Positions 35,638 to 45,662 of a stretch of 64,000 nt of DNA are shown piece after piece (the first letter of the stretch is position 1; each line of letters begins with the position of its first letter). The stretch lies in the NCBI GenBank assembly GCA_020630715.1, contig JAHDIQ010000002.1, positions 300,189 through 364,188 on the forward strand. The letters run 5' to 3'. Position numbers and translations under genes: made by a program. Below the pieces are notes generated by a model. The model was not told the DNA's origin. It was given only the letters and a program-made list of their open reading frames with translations, and did no database searches. The DNA comes from Nonlabens sp. (GTDB taxonomy: Bacteria > Bacteroidota > Bacteroidia > Flavobacteriales > Flavobacteriaceae).

Positions 35638-36486
35638 ATGAGCAATAAACTAATTTTTTCAGGACATGAAACCTTTCATTGTAAAGGTTTGTGGTTGAAA
35701 AAGGGATATGATTATGTGGAGAAAGAAGGAAAATTTGTGGATCAGGCATGTATTGATTTAGGTGTAGGTAGAAATATGGTTAGCTCCATAAGATTTTGGT
35801 TAAAAGCATTTGACATTATTGATACAAAAAATGAAAAGTCTACCGCGATTGCTAATCTTTTATTTGATGAAAATAATGGAAAAGATAAATATCTTGAAGA
35901 CGAAACTTCGCTTTGGTTGCTGCATTACCACCTAGTTGTAAATGATTTCTCATCTATCTATTCAATAATTTTCAATGAATTTAGAAAGTTAAAACCTGAG
36001 TTTAGTAAAGAAAACTTCATTAAATATGTTGAAGGTGTTGATTCCGGATTAAATAAAAACACTATCGCAAAAGACTTTTCAGTATTTCTACGAACTTATT
36101 ATTCTAAAAACGAAAAAGATATTGAAGATAGTTTTTCTGGAATTTTATCAGATCTTGAGCTAGTTCAGGAAATAAAGAAGGATAATTCGACAAAATATAT
36201 TATTCAGAACAATAAACAAGAAATCATTCCATTAGAACTTATCCTATTCATAATATTGGAGAATAAGGATTATGGGAAATCAATTAGTTTTAAAAACTTA
36301 TATAACGATTTTAATAGCGTTGGAAACATTTTTGCTTTTTCTAAGGAACAACTTGAAAAAAAACTCATATTAATTTCGGAAAAATATAAGGACATTATTT
36401 ATTCGAATGATTCAGGAATAAAAGAATTACAGTTTAAAAATGAAAAACCTAATTCATTTGACATCATAACAGAATATTATGGGTAA
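35638..36486 (+). CDS. DUF4007 family protein
   Basis: A 282-residue protein with the DUF4007 N-terminal signature: LIFSGHETFHCKGLWLKKGY and GVGRNMVSSIRFWLKAFDII (about residues 4-60), then WLLHYHLV near 100. The length matches the family. DUF4007 genes are commonly found beside PAPS-reductase-like and DndB-like genes of DNA-modification defence systems, and that is the setting here. It overlaps the ATPase gene by eight bases. Confidence 0.88.
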   Translation: MSNKLIFSGHETFHCKGLWLKKGYDYVEKEGKFVDQACIDLGVGRNMVSSIRFWLKAFDIIDTKNEKSTAIANLLFDENNGKDKYLEDETSLWLLHYHLVVNDFSSIYSIIFNEFRKLKPEFSKENFIKYVEGVDSGLNKNTIAKDFSVFLRTYYSKNEKDIEDSFSGILSDLELVQEIKKDNSTKYIIQNNKQEIIPLELILFIILENKDYGKSISFKNLYNDFNSVGNIFAFSKEQLEKKLILISEKYKDIIYSNDSGIKELQFKNEKPNSFDIITEYYG

Positions 36487-39400
36487 TATTAAACAATTAT
36501 CGTCTGTAAATATAATTAGAGATCAAGACAAATCTATTGAATATATTACTACAGAAAACTCTAAGCGTGTTGCTAGTTTTATAATAAAAGAGTTTGATAA
36601 AGGAGTTCATAGTTTTAGTATTATTGGTTCTTACGGCACAGGTAAGTCTTCATTCTTATGGGCATTTAATAGAAGTATTTCTTGCTCTAACACTGACAAT
36701 TTTTTCGATTTTGGCTCAAATGATATACGAAAGTGTGAGTTTATAAATATTGTCGGTGAATATAATTCGTTAATAGCATATTTCAAAACTTACTTTTCAA
36801 TAGAAAATAAATTAAAAGGTAATCAGGAAATTTTTGATTGCATTTATCAGAAGTACGATGAAATAAATAAGCAAAATGGCTTATTAATTCTTTGTATTGA
36901 TGAGTTTGGTAAATTTTTAGAATACGCCTCAAAGCATAATCCTGAAAAGGAGATGTACTTTATTCAGCAACTTGCAGAATTTGTCAATGATTCTAATAGA
37001 AATATTATACTATTGACTTCAGTACATCAGGCAATTGACTCTTATTCAAATGATCTATCAGAGTCGCAAAAAAATGAGTGGAAAAAAGTAAAAGGAAGAT
37101 TGCGTGAAATTGCATTTAATGAACCAATTGAGCAATTACTTTTTTTAGTATCACAACATTTTAGTGCGAACTATCAAGCTTCCAAGAGATATATTGGTTA
37201 CAACGAAAACCTCAATAAACTAAATCAAAGTAATAATTGTTTTTCAATTTCACATGATTATTTGAACAGTATAGGAAACAACTTATTTCCTTTAGACATA
37301 TTTTCGGCAATAATATTAACATATTCCTTGCAAAGATATGGTCAAAACGAAAGATCACTATTTACTTTCTTAAATACGTCTGACCACTTAGGTTTAGAAA
37401 GTTTAAAGAGTGATGATTTGTTTGATATTCCAAAACTGTATGACTATTTGCTTGTCAATTTATATTCAGTTTTAGTTAGTAAGCATAACCCTGATTATGC
37501 GCAATGGGCTTTAATTAAAGATGCAATTGAAAGAGCTGAAGCAAAAGTTGAGAAAAATCAGAACTCGGCTATTGATCTTTTAAAAATAATTGGACTATTT
37601 AATTTATTTGCAAGTAAAGGAGCTAGTATTAATCAGGATCTATTAATAAGTTATTTATCCTATAATCATACTTCAAATAATATTAAAGATTCACTTAAGA
37701 GTTTAGAGAAATTTAAAATAATAAGATTTAATAGTTTCAGTAATTCTTTCAAGCTTTTCGGTGGAACAGACATGGACATTGAGGGAGCAATTCTAAAGGC
37801 AAGTGATAGTATTGATGACAGTCTAGACTTAGTTCATAGACTAAAGGAAGCCTTTGATTTTCCGATATTAACTGCTAAGGAAGCTTTGTTCAGCACAGGG
37901 ACACCAAGGTTGTTTAAATTTAATATTACTGAAAATCCTTCGTTTGAAACTCCTATCGATGAGATAGACGGCTTTATTAATCTAATCTTTAACGAAAAAC
38001 TGTCTGATAAAGAAATAATTGAACAGACAAAAGATAAGGATATGCCAATTCTATACGGCTTTTATAAAAACTCTAATACTATCAGAAAAACACTTTTGGA
38101 TATTGTTAAAACAGAAAAAGTTTTAAGTGATGTTGATGTTGATGATAAGTTTGCCAAAATAGAATTAAATAATATCATCAATAGTCAAAAAGCCCTATTG
38201 AACCACTACGTATTAGACTCTTTGTATTCTAGGAACATTAAGTGGTTTTTTAAAGGTCAAAGAAGAAGAATAAATAATAAGCAGACACTAAATAAAATAC
38301 TTTCAGAAATATGCAATTCTATTTATCCTCATACTCCTAGGATCAATATGGAGTTAATAAATAAGCATAAGGTTTCTGGAGCTATAAACTCAGCAAGAAA
38401 ATCATATTTTAATAAACTTGTAAATAATTGGTCCGAGAAAGATTTAGGTTATCCTGAAGACAAGTTTCCATCGGATAAAACTATTTACTGGTGTTTAATA
38501 AAAAATAACGGAATTCATAGAGAGGAAGATGGAAGTTACATTACAACTTCACCTGATAGTAATGACGAGAATTTTATGAGAGTATGGCAGGAGTGTGAAT
38601 TGTTTTTACAACAAGCCAAAAAGGAACAAAAGCCAATTACAGATTTAATCAAAACTTTAAAACAGAAACCTTATAAGTTAAAACAAGGTGTTGTGGATTT
38701 TTTAATTCCAACCTTTTTATTTGTAAAAAGAGGGGATTTTGCACTTTATAATGTAGATGGAGGTTATATGCCTTATATCAACGAAACTGTACTTTATTTA
38801 ATTACTAGAAATCCTAATGAATATTCAGTTAAATCTTTTGAGTTAGATAATTTAAGGCTCAACTTGTTTAATAAATACAGAGTTTATCTGAATCAAGATA
38901 AAAGAAATTCTGTCTCTAACGAGACTTTTATAGAAAGTGTAAGACCGTTTTTAATTTTATATAAAGGGCTTACGGATTATTCAACAAAAACAAAAAGACT
39001 TTCTCAAGAAGCATTGAAGTTAAGAAATACGATATCACATGCCGAAGACCCGGAAAAGATATTCTTTGAGCAGTTTCCGATGGCGTTAGGATATAATGTT
39101 AAAGAACTTATTGAAAATGAACAGTTATTCGATGAATATATCATCAAATTTCAAAAAACAATTATTGAAGTAAAGGATTCTTACAGAGAGTTGTTAAACC
39201 GTTTCGAAAACTTTTTAACTGTTGAGGTTTTGGGAACAAAAAGTGATTTTCCGCATTATAAAACACAACTACAGAAACGATTTGGCTCTTTAAAAGAGCA
39301 TCAAATTTTGCCATCTCAAAAAACGTTTATGCTACGAGTAAATTCTGAGTTAGATGACAGAGACAGTTGGCTTAATTCTATTTGTTTTTCTTTATTATCC

Positions 39401-39709
39401 AAACCTTTAGACAGAATATCAGATAAAGATGAAGATATTTTAAAAGAAAAATTGAGCTTCATTATTAAGGAGTTAGATAATTTATGTGATATAAAAAATG
39501 TTAACTTTGATGAAAGCGAAGAAGAAATTTATAAATTAGATTTTACATCTCCGAATCAAGGGTTAAAAAACCATATGGTTCGTATTTCAAAACAACAAAA
39601 AGAAGAAGTGAAAAAGTCTATTTCTAAAATAGAAAGTAGCTTAGGAGATGATAAAAAGTTAAGAATAGCAGTCTTAACAGAATTACTGAGAAAAGAACTA
39701 AATGAGTAA
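36479..39709 (+). CDS. large P-loop ATPase of the phosphorothioation-like block
   Basis: A 1076-residue ATPase. Walker A is IIGSYGTGKSS (about 48-58), Walker B is LLILCIDEFGKFLEYA (about 135-150), and sensor residues are in NIILLTSVHQAID. The rest is helical with no second catalytic domain that I can recognise. It resembles the large ATPases of BREX/Dnd-type systems in size and position. It overlaps DUF4007 and the PAPS-reductase-like gene by eight bases on each side, so the three form one operon. Confidence 0.8.
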   Translation: MGNIKQLSSVNIIRDQDKSIEYITTENSKRVASFIIKEFDKGVHSFSIIGSYGTGKSSFLWAFNRSISCSNTDNFFDFGSNDIRKCEFINIVGEYNSLIAYFKTYFSIENKLKGNQEIFDCIYQKYDEINKQNGLLILCIDEFGKFLEYASKHNPEKEMYFIQQLAEFVNDSNRNIILLTSVHQAIDSYSNDLSESQKNEWKKVKGRLREIAFNEPIEQLLFLVSQHFSANYQASKRYIGYNENLNKLNQSNNCFSISHDYLNSIGNNLFPLDIFSAIILTYSLQRYGQNERSLFTFLNTSDHLGLESLKSDDLFDIPKLYDYLLVNLYSVLVSKHNPDYAQWALIKDAIERAEAKVEKNQNSAIDLLKIIGLFNLFASKGASINQDLLISYLSYNHTSNNIKDSLKSLEKFKIIRFNSFSNSFKLFGGTDMDIEGAILKASDSIDDSLDLVHRLKEAFDFPILTAKEALFSTGTPRLFKFNITENPSFETPIDEIDGFINLIFNEKLSDKEIIEQTKDKDMPILYGFYKNSNTIRKTLLDIVKTEKVLSDVDVDDKFAKIELNNIINSQKALLNHYVLDSLYSRNIKWFFKGQRRRINNKQTLNKILSEICNSIYPHTPRINMELINKHKVSGAINSARKSYFNKLVNNWSEKDLGYPEDKFPSDKTIYWCLIKNNGIHREEDGSYITTSPDSNDENFMRVWQECELFLQQAKKEQKPITDLIKTLKQKPYKLKQGVVDFLIPTFLFVKRGDFALYNVDGGYMPYINETVLYLITRNPNEYSVKSFELDNLRLNLFNKYRVYLNQDKRNSVSNETFIESVRPFLILYKGLTDYSTKTKRLSQEALKLRNTISHAEDPEKIFFEQFPMALGYNVKELIENEQLFDEYIIKFQKTIIEVKDSYRELLNRFENFLTVEVLGTKSDFPHYKTQLQKRFGSLKEHQILPSQKTFMLRVNSELDDRDSWLNSICFSLLSKPLDRISDKDEDILKEKLSFIIKELDNLCDIKNVNFDESEEEIYKLDFTSPNQGLKNHMVRISKQQKEEVKKSISKIESSLGDDKKLRIAVLTELLRKELNE

Positions 39710-40841
39710 ACTCGATCACGTATTAGGCATTTCAGGTGGGAAGGACAGTGCCGCTTTAGCTATTTATCTAAAAGACAAATATCCCAGCTTTAACTTTAAA
39801 TACTATTTTACGGATACAGGTAAAGAGCTCGATGAAACCTATCAGTTAATAGATAATTTAGAAAGCTATTTAGGGATTGAAGTTAATAGGCTTGAAGACG
39901 AAAAAATAGCCAGTACTAATGAAGATCCTTTTGACTTTCACTTTAAGTCTTTTAGAGGATATCTACCCTCACCACAAGCAAGGTGGTGTACATCTTTAAT
40001 GAAATTAAAACCTTTCGAAAAGTTTGTTAGTGGTAACCCAACAGTTTCTTATGTTGGTATCAGAGGAGATGAACAAAGAGAAGGTTATATATCGAGAGAA
40101 AAAAATATACAGTCCATATTTCCATTTAGAAGAAATATTTGGAGTCAAGATGTGTTAGAAAAGATTTTTAATCCTGAAAATCAAGAACAATTATTAAGCT
40201 ATTATAGTCAGTTCTTAAAAGGGATTAAATTAGATAAAGTTGATGCCATATTCTCAAAGCCGATTTCATTTAATCGAAATTACAGATTAGAGAAAGAGCG
40301 TATTATTAAAGAAAAGTTAGATGCTTTATTAGGCTTTGGCGTTGCAGAATACAACAAAAGTGTTTTTCAGTATTTAAAAACTACAGATTACCCTTTGTCC
40401 ATAGAAGATGATTATCCGTTGTTAGAAAATGAAGACAATTTGGTAAAAGCAGACATCTTTAAAATTCTTGAAGAAAGTGGTGTTGGTGTACCAGCATATT
40501 ACAATAAAGTGAAATATGAAGTTGATGGGCAGGTAGGAGAATATGCAAGAAGTAGATCTGGTTGTTATTTTTGTTTCTTTCAACAAAAAATAGAATGGGT
40601 TTGGTTATATGAACAACATCCCGAAAAGTTTAAAGAGGCGATTAAATACGAAAATGAGGAAGAACTATTTACATGGATACCAAATGAATCTTTGACTGAG
40701 CTTATGCAACCTGCAAGAATAAGAGAAATTAAATTAGGCCATTTAAAACGTACGAATAAGCATAATTCTAAAAACTCTAAATTTTTATTAGATATTTTAG
40801 ATGATACTGAGGGTGATGCTTGTACCGCTTGTTTTATATAG
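39702..40841 (+). CDS. PAPS-reductase/DndC-like protein
   Basis: A 379-residue ATP-pyrophosphatase of the PAPS reductase family. The PP-loop is ISGGKDSAAL (about 10-19), followed by YFTDTGKELDETY and a RWCTSLMKLKP cysteine segment near residue 88. A distal GCYFCFFQQKIEWVW (about 286-300) and a C-terminal CTACF provide cysteines that could hold an iron-sulfur cluster, as in DndC. It probably activates DNA or a base for sulfur insertion; no cysteine desulfurase (DndA) is in the window, so a host IscS would be needed. Confidence 0.82.
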   Translation: MSKLDHVLGISGGKDSAALAIYLKDKYPSFNFKYYFTDTGKELDETYQLIDNLESYLGIEVNRLEDEKIASTNEDPFDFHFKSFRGYLPSPQARWCTSLMKLKPFEKFVSGNPTVSYVGIRGDEQREGYISREKNIQSIFPFRRNIWSQDVLEKIFNPENQEQLLSYYSQFLKGIKLDKVDAIFSKPISFNRNYRLEKERIIKEKLDALLGFGVAEYNKSVFQYLKTTDYPLSIEDDYPLLENEDNLVKADIFKILEESGVGVPAYYNKVKYEVDGQVGEYARSRSGCYFCFFQQKIEWVWLYEQHPEKFKEAIKYENEEELFTWIPNESLTELMQPARIREIKLGHLKRTNKHNSKNSKFLLDILDDTEGDACTACFI

Positions 40842-42072
40842 CATCTAGTATATCAAATACCGACTCCTCACCTTCAATATTTAATTTTGCAGCATATCCC
40901 TCTTTAACTTTCAAGAGTTCTGCTTCAGTAAGTAAATCTCTATCATATAAATATATTAACAATAATCGTGTTAGAGCTGTTTGGTTCATTATCATTTTAT
41001 TCTCGACGTGATTCCACATTATACTTCTCCACGGAATGTTGTTCATATTAAAATCAATCATATCAAAGTTCCCAATAATTTCATCATATTCAATATTATT
41101 AGTTCTTTCATAAATATTTATTATTGCATTAATTAAAGGGATAAATCCTACAGGTCTAAATATTAAATTTCCACCTGAAGCACTATTCCTGAAATTTGCC
41201 GCCATATTATTTTCCATATTAATATATTCTTCTATGGCAGTTAAATTATTCTGAAATGAAGTCCAAAAATTAAAAATATAAGTTTTAAAATCATTTATAA
41301 CTTCATGAGATGGTCGGAATTTCAAGAATTTTTCGTTAAAATTTTTCTTCGTTGGTTTTTTATCAAATTTTTCTTGATAATGAACTTTTGCTAGTAAAAC
41401 ATTAGCTTGATAAAGTGTGATAATTGATGTAATAGCATCTAAATTAGTTCTGGGTATTGCTTTGTTTTTTATATCCACAATTCTATTACCTTTGAATAAA
41501 TCAAAATTCTCGAGAAGTTTTCTTGTAATTATAGCCACTGTGTCATCTTCATCTAGTGCAATGATGTCTCTTAGAGAAACCGGTTTGGCATATCTATTTA
41601 ATGTAGTAAATAACCTTCTGGTTTTTTCTTTATTTTCATTATTGTGTCCAATGAATATTACACTAATTTTATTAGAACCCAATTCAGGTTTTTCAATTAG
41701 AGCTGCCCTTATTCCTTCGACTCTATGTTGCCCGTCAACAGGGAATATTTTATGCTGTCCAGGGAAGTTGAGTAGACCTATACTATTATATTGTTCATCT
41801 CCGTAGTTAACTTCTATCTCTTGCCAGTCTGGATAATTATCGTACACAGCTAAGACTAATGAACTGAAAAACATTTCTGGCTGATTTAAAATATAATTTT
41901 TTATACTTAAATAATTTTGTGTTATACTTCTTTGAATTAAATCTCTTAGCGTTTCAGAAGTGTGAAGTTGATCATCAATTGGTGATACATAATTATTAAC
42001 CTGATTAAATGTTAATGAGGTTATATAGTAGGTTAATTCACCTATTTTCGATCTTAAAGCTGGAACTTTCAT
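40834..42072 (-). CDS. DndB-like DGQHR domain protein
   Basis: A 412-residue protein with the DGQHR motif IFPVDGQHRVEGIRAAL (about 109-125) and following RRLFTTLNRYAKPVS, the pattern of DndB/ParB-like regulators of DNA sulfur modification. It converges on the PAPS-reductase-like gene with an eight-base overlap of the stop ends. It is first of the three genes reading right to left when the GHKL gene is taken as the promoter-proximal one. A second DGQHR protein is at 28237. Confidence 0.82.
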   Translation of the reverse strand: MKVPALRSKIGELTYYITSLTFNQVNNYVSPIDDQLHTSETLRDLIQRSITQNYLSIKNYILNQPEMFFSSLVLAVYDNYPDWQEIEVNYGDEQYNSIGLLNFPGQHKIFPVDGQHRVEGIRAALIEKPELGSNKISVIFIGHNNENKEKTRRLFTTLNRYAKPVSLRDIIALDEDDTVAIITRKLLENFDLFKGNRIVDIKNKAIPRTNLDAITSIITLYQANVLLAKVHYQEKFDKKPTKKNFNEKFLKFRPSHEVINDFKTYIFNFWTSFQNNLTAIEEYINMENNMAANFRNSASGGNLIFRPVGFIPLINAIINIYERTNNIEYDEIIGNFDMIDFNMNNIPWRSIMWNHVENKMIMNQTALTRLLLIYLYDRDLLTEAELLKVKEGYAAKLNIEGEESVFDILDAI

Positions 42073-42078
42073 AATATT

Positions 42079-42606
42079 TTAGTTAAAAGCAGAGACTGCT
42101 TGTCTTATTTCTATATCGGGTATTTCACTATTAAATGGGAGCAACAAAGAATTGATTATTTTTTTCTCTAAATCAACTATTTCAATATTTTCTTCTATTT
42201 CAATAAAGCTAAGGTATAACTCTTTACCCCAGTATTTTAACATTTTAGTAATTAATGGTCGCTCATCCGTTCTTAGATACTTAGTAAAATACTCACGACA
42301 CCTTTTTCTTAAATTTTGGTTTTCTGTGAATTGTGCTCGGCCTATATAGACTGGATATATGGTCAATGAGTTAATTATATCACATTTAATTGTAAATAAG
42401 TATAGACCACCTCTATTATTTGGGATTTCATTGATTTCATTACTAAAGTCAGAACCATCTTCATTCAAATATTTTATTGTAGTCCAATTTTGAAAATCTA
42501 AATCTAAAGGGTCAAAATCATATTTGTTCCATAAATCCTGATGTAATTTATAGGGTAATGTCTTTTTAAGTATTTCTTCTCCGAGATCGAATGCGGTCGT
42601 AATCAT
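42079..42606 (-). CDS. GIY-YIG nuclease-like protein
   Basis: A 175-residue protein. The GIY-YIG core appears as GGLYLF (about 66-71) and PVYIGRA (about 85-91), followed by a basic LRKRCREYF helix (about 99-107) and a glutamate late in the domain (DLEKKIINSLLLP). It would be a metal-dependent nuclease. It starts between the DndB-like and GHKL genes on the same strand and could be the restricting component of the block. Confidence 0.7.
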   Translation of the reverse strand: MITTAFDLGEEILKKTLPYKLHQDLWNKYDFDPLDLDFQNWTTIKYLNEDGSDFSNEINEIPNNRGGLYLFTIKCDIINSLTIYPVYIGRAQFTENQNLRKRCREYFTKYLRTDERPLITKMLKYWGKELYLSFIEIEENIEIVDLEKKIINSLLLPFNSEIPDIEIRQAVSAFN

Positions 42607-42632
42607 ATTTTCAATGGAATTATTATTAGTTA

Positions 42633-45092
42633 TTAATCTGCTAATCCTTGCATCATTTCTTCCATGCCACCAAAATTTAATATAAAGGTAGAGTAATAAT
42701 GGTCAAATAAATCTTTTAGATACTGACCTAAATCGACGTGTTCAGGATCATCTTTACCCTCTACTTTTTGCGTTATTTCATAGCCTCTATTTTTACTAAT
42801 GGTGTATAGAAATAAGGTGTGAAAATAAACAGAAGTATAAAACTTTCTATTAGCTATCTCTAATTGTTCTTGGTTTGGGTTTTTGTACTTGGATTTAAAA
42901 GATTTTAATACTGAACTATCCAAATTTATAAAAATAGCATTTAAGTTATCACCTTGCGCTTCGGGTGCCATTACCGTTTTTATATCCATGTCTAGACTAG
43001 TGGCAGATTCAACATCATCCCATGAAACAGCATTTTCGCCTTTACCCACTTTATCCTTATAAGCAAAAACCATATTTGGCAACCCAAGTGATTCACTATC
43101 GTCTTCTGGTTTAGGTGCTTTTTCTTTTTTAGCCTCTTTATCGGCAATCTTCACCCAAAATATTTCGTTTAAATCTTCTCTAGGTGCTGAGAGCGACACT
43201 TTCATTTGTACAGCATCACCAACCTTTAAGGACTCCTTAGGATTGAGGCTTAGTTTTATGGTTCCTTTATTTGGGCTACTTTTTATAACATTAAATAGTT
43301 CTGAAGGTTCTTTTGGTTCACCAGGTGCATCACAACCAAACAAATCATTTGATTTTATATTTAAAATGGATAATTGCAACTCACCAGGCTCATCGGTTCT
43401 ATCAAAATAATCATTTTCAACATCAGTACTAAACTTTATAGTCTTTTCACCATTTAAAGGAATTTTCGCAACTTCTTGTACACCATCGTTTTTAGCATTT
43501 ATTTTAAACATAGATGGGAACCGCTCTGGATTAAAAGGTGTTTCCTCTTTTTCTTTCTTAGAGGGCTTCTTCTCTTCTTTAGATTTTTTCTCTTTCTTTA
43601 TATCGAGTTTAAATGTGTCATTTAACAGTTTCATTAAATCAGAGTCAAGTGGTAGATTTTTGGAAAAATTCTTCAAAAGGTCACTAGTTTTGGAGGAAGT
43701 GTCAATATCAACTGCTTGTTTCCTTCTTTTTTCAATTTTAGCTAATCTCCCATCAGCCTTACTTAATTGAGACGCTAAGAAGCTTCTTAGGTAATTTACT
43801 TCGTCACCACTCTTTAAGCGGTCTCTTGAAGCCATAAAAAGTTCTTTTCTAAAGTCATATTTCATATTAGTACAATCTACATGAATAAGCAAATGACTTT
43901 TTAGTAAATTAAGTTTTAAAGATCTTGTTATAAATTCTGATGTATAATGACCATGCACTTGTCCGTTTAATGAAAACATCACAGCCATATTATTTTTAAA
44001 GTAACGATCTTGAATTACTTGCTTAGATCGTTTTAAATCAAAACCTCTAACTTTTGTTTTAAACACATAACAAGAGACTTTTGCATTTCCGAAGGTTTCA
44101 TCTTCAAAATCTACCGAGAATTTATCATCTAAATAATCACTTTCCTCAGATTGCAGTCTTCTTTTTAGACCATAAAGGTCATTAACAAGTACTTTGTTGT
44201 TTGGGTATCTTAAAGCAGTATCTTTAGTTAAAATAGGCAATGCAGGATCAAATAAAAACTCATTTATACTCTGATTAAGGTCTTGGGCAAAACCCGAATA
44301 ACCTGTTGGAAATTGATAAGAGTACATTTTAATTATAGTACCTGTTTGAAATTTTCTGTTTTCTAAGTTAATATCAAGTTCATCAATTGGAAAAGAAGGG
44401 ATTTTTCCATCAATTAAAAGATACTCATACCAAGTTTCTTTAGCTTGATCTGAATCTTGTTTAGGATGCTCTCGGATTAAAGTAAATCCAAATTCGCCAT
44501 CATTCGTATATCTTTTAGAAGCTATAAGTTGGTAACGCCTTTTACCACAAAACACAATAGCTCCACTTCCTCCCATGTTATATTTACCCTGTACAAATTG
44601 TACATTGTTTTTGTTTCCTCTTAATAAGGATAAAAAGGTGTCTTCAAATTTTTCTGGATGTTGTCCTTCACCGTTGTCATAAACAATTACAGAAGTTGCA
44701 TATTGACTTCTTTGAGTTCTTGGACCTACACCATCGGCAATAATTTGAATCTCTTCCGCTTGTTTTTTTCGAAAACTCGGCAAATCCCAATTATTATCCT
44801 TGTAGAAAGTTTCGATTGCCTCTTCCATGGATTGAGGTGCCTTATTTGAAGAAGGTTCTTCACCATGCTCAAAGCACTTTTTTGTCAAGAGAGCATCAAT
44901 TGAATTTGTAACCTTTTCTATTAAGGCCGCAATTGGGTTGGATTGTTGATTTTTTACAACACCATAATTACTCTTATTATCTCCTAAAGGTTTCCAATTG
45001 AAGTTTTGAAAAATAGAAATATTCGCATCAATTATTGATTGCAATTCAATCTCATCTTTTGCATTGAAAATTTTGATAAATAAACCCTTCAT
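42633..45092 (-). CDS. GHKL (Hsp90/histidine-kinase-fold) ATPase
   Basis: An 819-residue ATPase. The N-box is LIEKVTNSIDALL (about 57-69), the G1 box is VIVYDNGEGQHP (about 135-146), and the G2 box is GKYNMGGSGAIVFCG (about 169-183). A lysine-rich linker (about 500-525) precedes a beta-rich C-terminal domain. MORC/Hsp90-like ATPases of this kind occur in several defence systems as clamp or effector subunits. It is promoter-proximal in the minus-strand operon. Confidence 0.82.
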   Translation of the reverse strand: MKGLFIKIFNAKDEIELQSIIDANISIFQNFNWKPLGDNKSNYGVVKNQQSNPIAALIEKVTNSIDALLTKKCFEHGEEPSSNKAPQSMEEAIETFYKDNNWDLPSFRKKQAEEIQIIADGVGPRTQRSQYATSVIVYDNGEGQHPEKFEDTFLSLLRGNKNNVQFVQGKYNMGGSGAIVFCGKRRYQLIASKRYTNDGEFGFTLIREHPKQDSDQAKETWYEYLLIDGKIPSFPIDELDINLENRKFQTGTIIKMYSYQFPTGYSGFAQDLNQSINEFLFDPALPILTKDTALRYPNNKVLVNDLYGLKRRLQSEESDYLDDKFSVDFEDETFGNAKVSCYVFKTKVRGFDLKRSKQVIQDRYFKNNMAVMFSLNGQVHGHYTSEFITRSLKLNLLKSHLLIHVDCTNMKYDFRKELFMASRDRLKSGDEVNYLRSFLASQLSKADGRLAKIEKRRKQAVDIDTSSKTSDLLKNFSKNLPLDSDLMKLLNDTFKLDIKKEKKSKEEKKPSKKEKEETPFNPERFPSMFKINAKNDGVQEVAKIPLNGEKTIKFSTDVENDYFDRTDEPGELQLSILNIKSNDLFGCDAPGEPKEPSELFNVIKSSPNKGTIKLSLNPKESLKVGDAVQMKVSLSAPREDLNEIFWVKIADKEAKKEKAPKPEDDSESLGLPNMVFAYKDKVGKGENAVSWDDVESATSLDMDIKTVMAPEAQGDNLNAIFINLDSSVLKSFKSKYKNPNQEQLEIANRKFYTSVYFHTLFLYTISKNRGYEITQKVEGKDDPEHVDLGQYLKDLFDHYYSTFILNFGGMEEMMQGLAD

Positions 45093-45142
45093 AATTTTAA
45101 CTGTTTGTGATGCTAATTTAAAGTAAATCTCTTACAAACTTA

Positions 45143-45178
45143 TTGACAAAAAACTGTAAAACAACTTTCTATACTTTG
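45143..45178 (+). promoter_or_regulatory. promoter between the defence block and the late core
   Basis: TTGACA (45143-45148) and TATACTTTG (45170-45178) are separated by 21 bases. The layout fits a Bacteroidota -33/-7 promoter, although the -7 box is not an exact TAnnTTTG. Confidence 0.4.
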
Positions 45179-45205
45179 GCTGTCAAACAATTCGGCGATT
45201 GCCCA

Positions 45206-45658
45206 ATGAAAAAGACAGCATACGATTATCACGATTTACAGCAAAGAATTGATTCCTTAATTGGGAAGTTTGGACTTCAAAAAACCATTGAGGTTATTGA
45301 TAGTTTGACTAACAATACAGAGCTTACTACTCAAGATAAAGAGAAAGTAAAACTTCTTCTGGTCTTTATCATTTCCCAGAGCATTGAAGTCTTTGATTTA
45401 AAAGAAGAAAACTTCTATACCAGCAGCGTTCAAGAGTATCGTGAAGCACGTATGTGTTGTTATTTTCTACTCAAAAAATATACAGATTCTAGTTATTCTA
45501 AGATTGGCGAAAGCTTTAGCCAGTCTAAGCGTGCCATACTATACAATTACCACAAGTGCGATGAGATTCTTTCCATCCCACAATTCTACAAGCCTTTTGT
45601 AGAGAAGTTTAAAATCCTAGAAAACAACATCATCAATTTTATAGCAAAATTGAACTAA
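45206..45658 (+). CDS. DnaA domain IV-like HTH protein
   Basis: About 150 residues from the ATG at 45206, chosen over TTG 63 bases upstream because that would overlap the promoter. The C-terminal part reads YREARMCCYFLLKKYTDSSY followed by a KIGESFSQSKRAILYNYHKC helix-turn-helix, which resembles the DNA-binding domain IV of DnaA. It has no ATPase domain. It could bind the element's origin or act as a late-gene regulator. Confidence 0.55.
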   Translation: MKKTAYDYHDLQQRIDSLIGKFGLQKTIEVIDSLTNNTELTTQDKEKVKLLLVFIISQSIEVFDLKEENFYTSSVQEYREARMCCYFLLKKYTDSSYSKIGESFSQSKRAILYNYHKCDEILSIPQFYKPFVEKFKILENNIINFIAKLN

Positions 45659-45662
45659 ACCT

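Noticed and set aside
36479..39709. BREX system around the large ATPase.
   Set aside because: No PglZ, BrxL or PglX-type gene is present in the block; the DUF4007/DndB company fits sulfur-modification systems better.
40820..41806. Plus-strand open frames opposite the DndB-like gene.
   Set aside because: They are antisense to a gene with clear motifs and show no family features.
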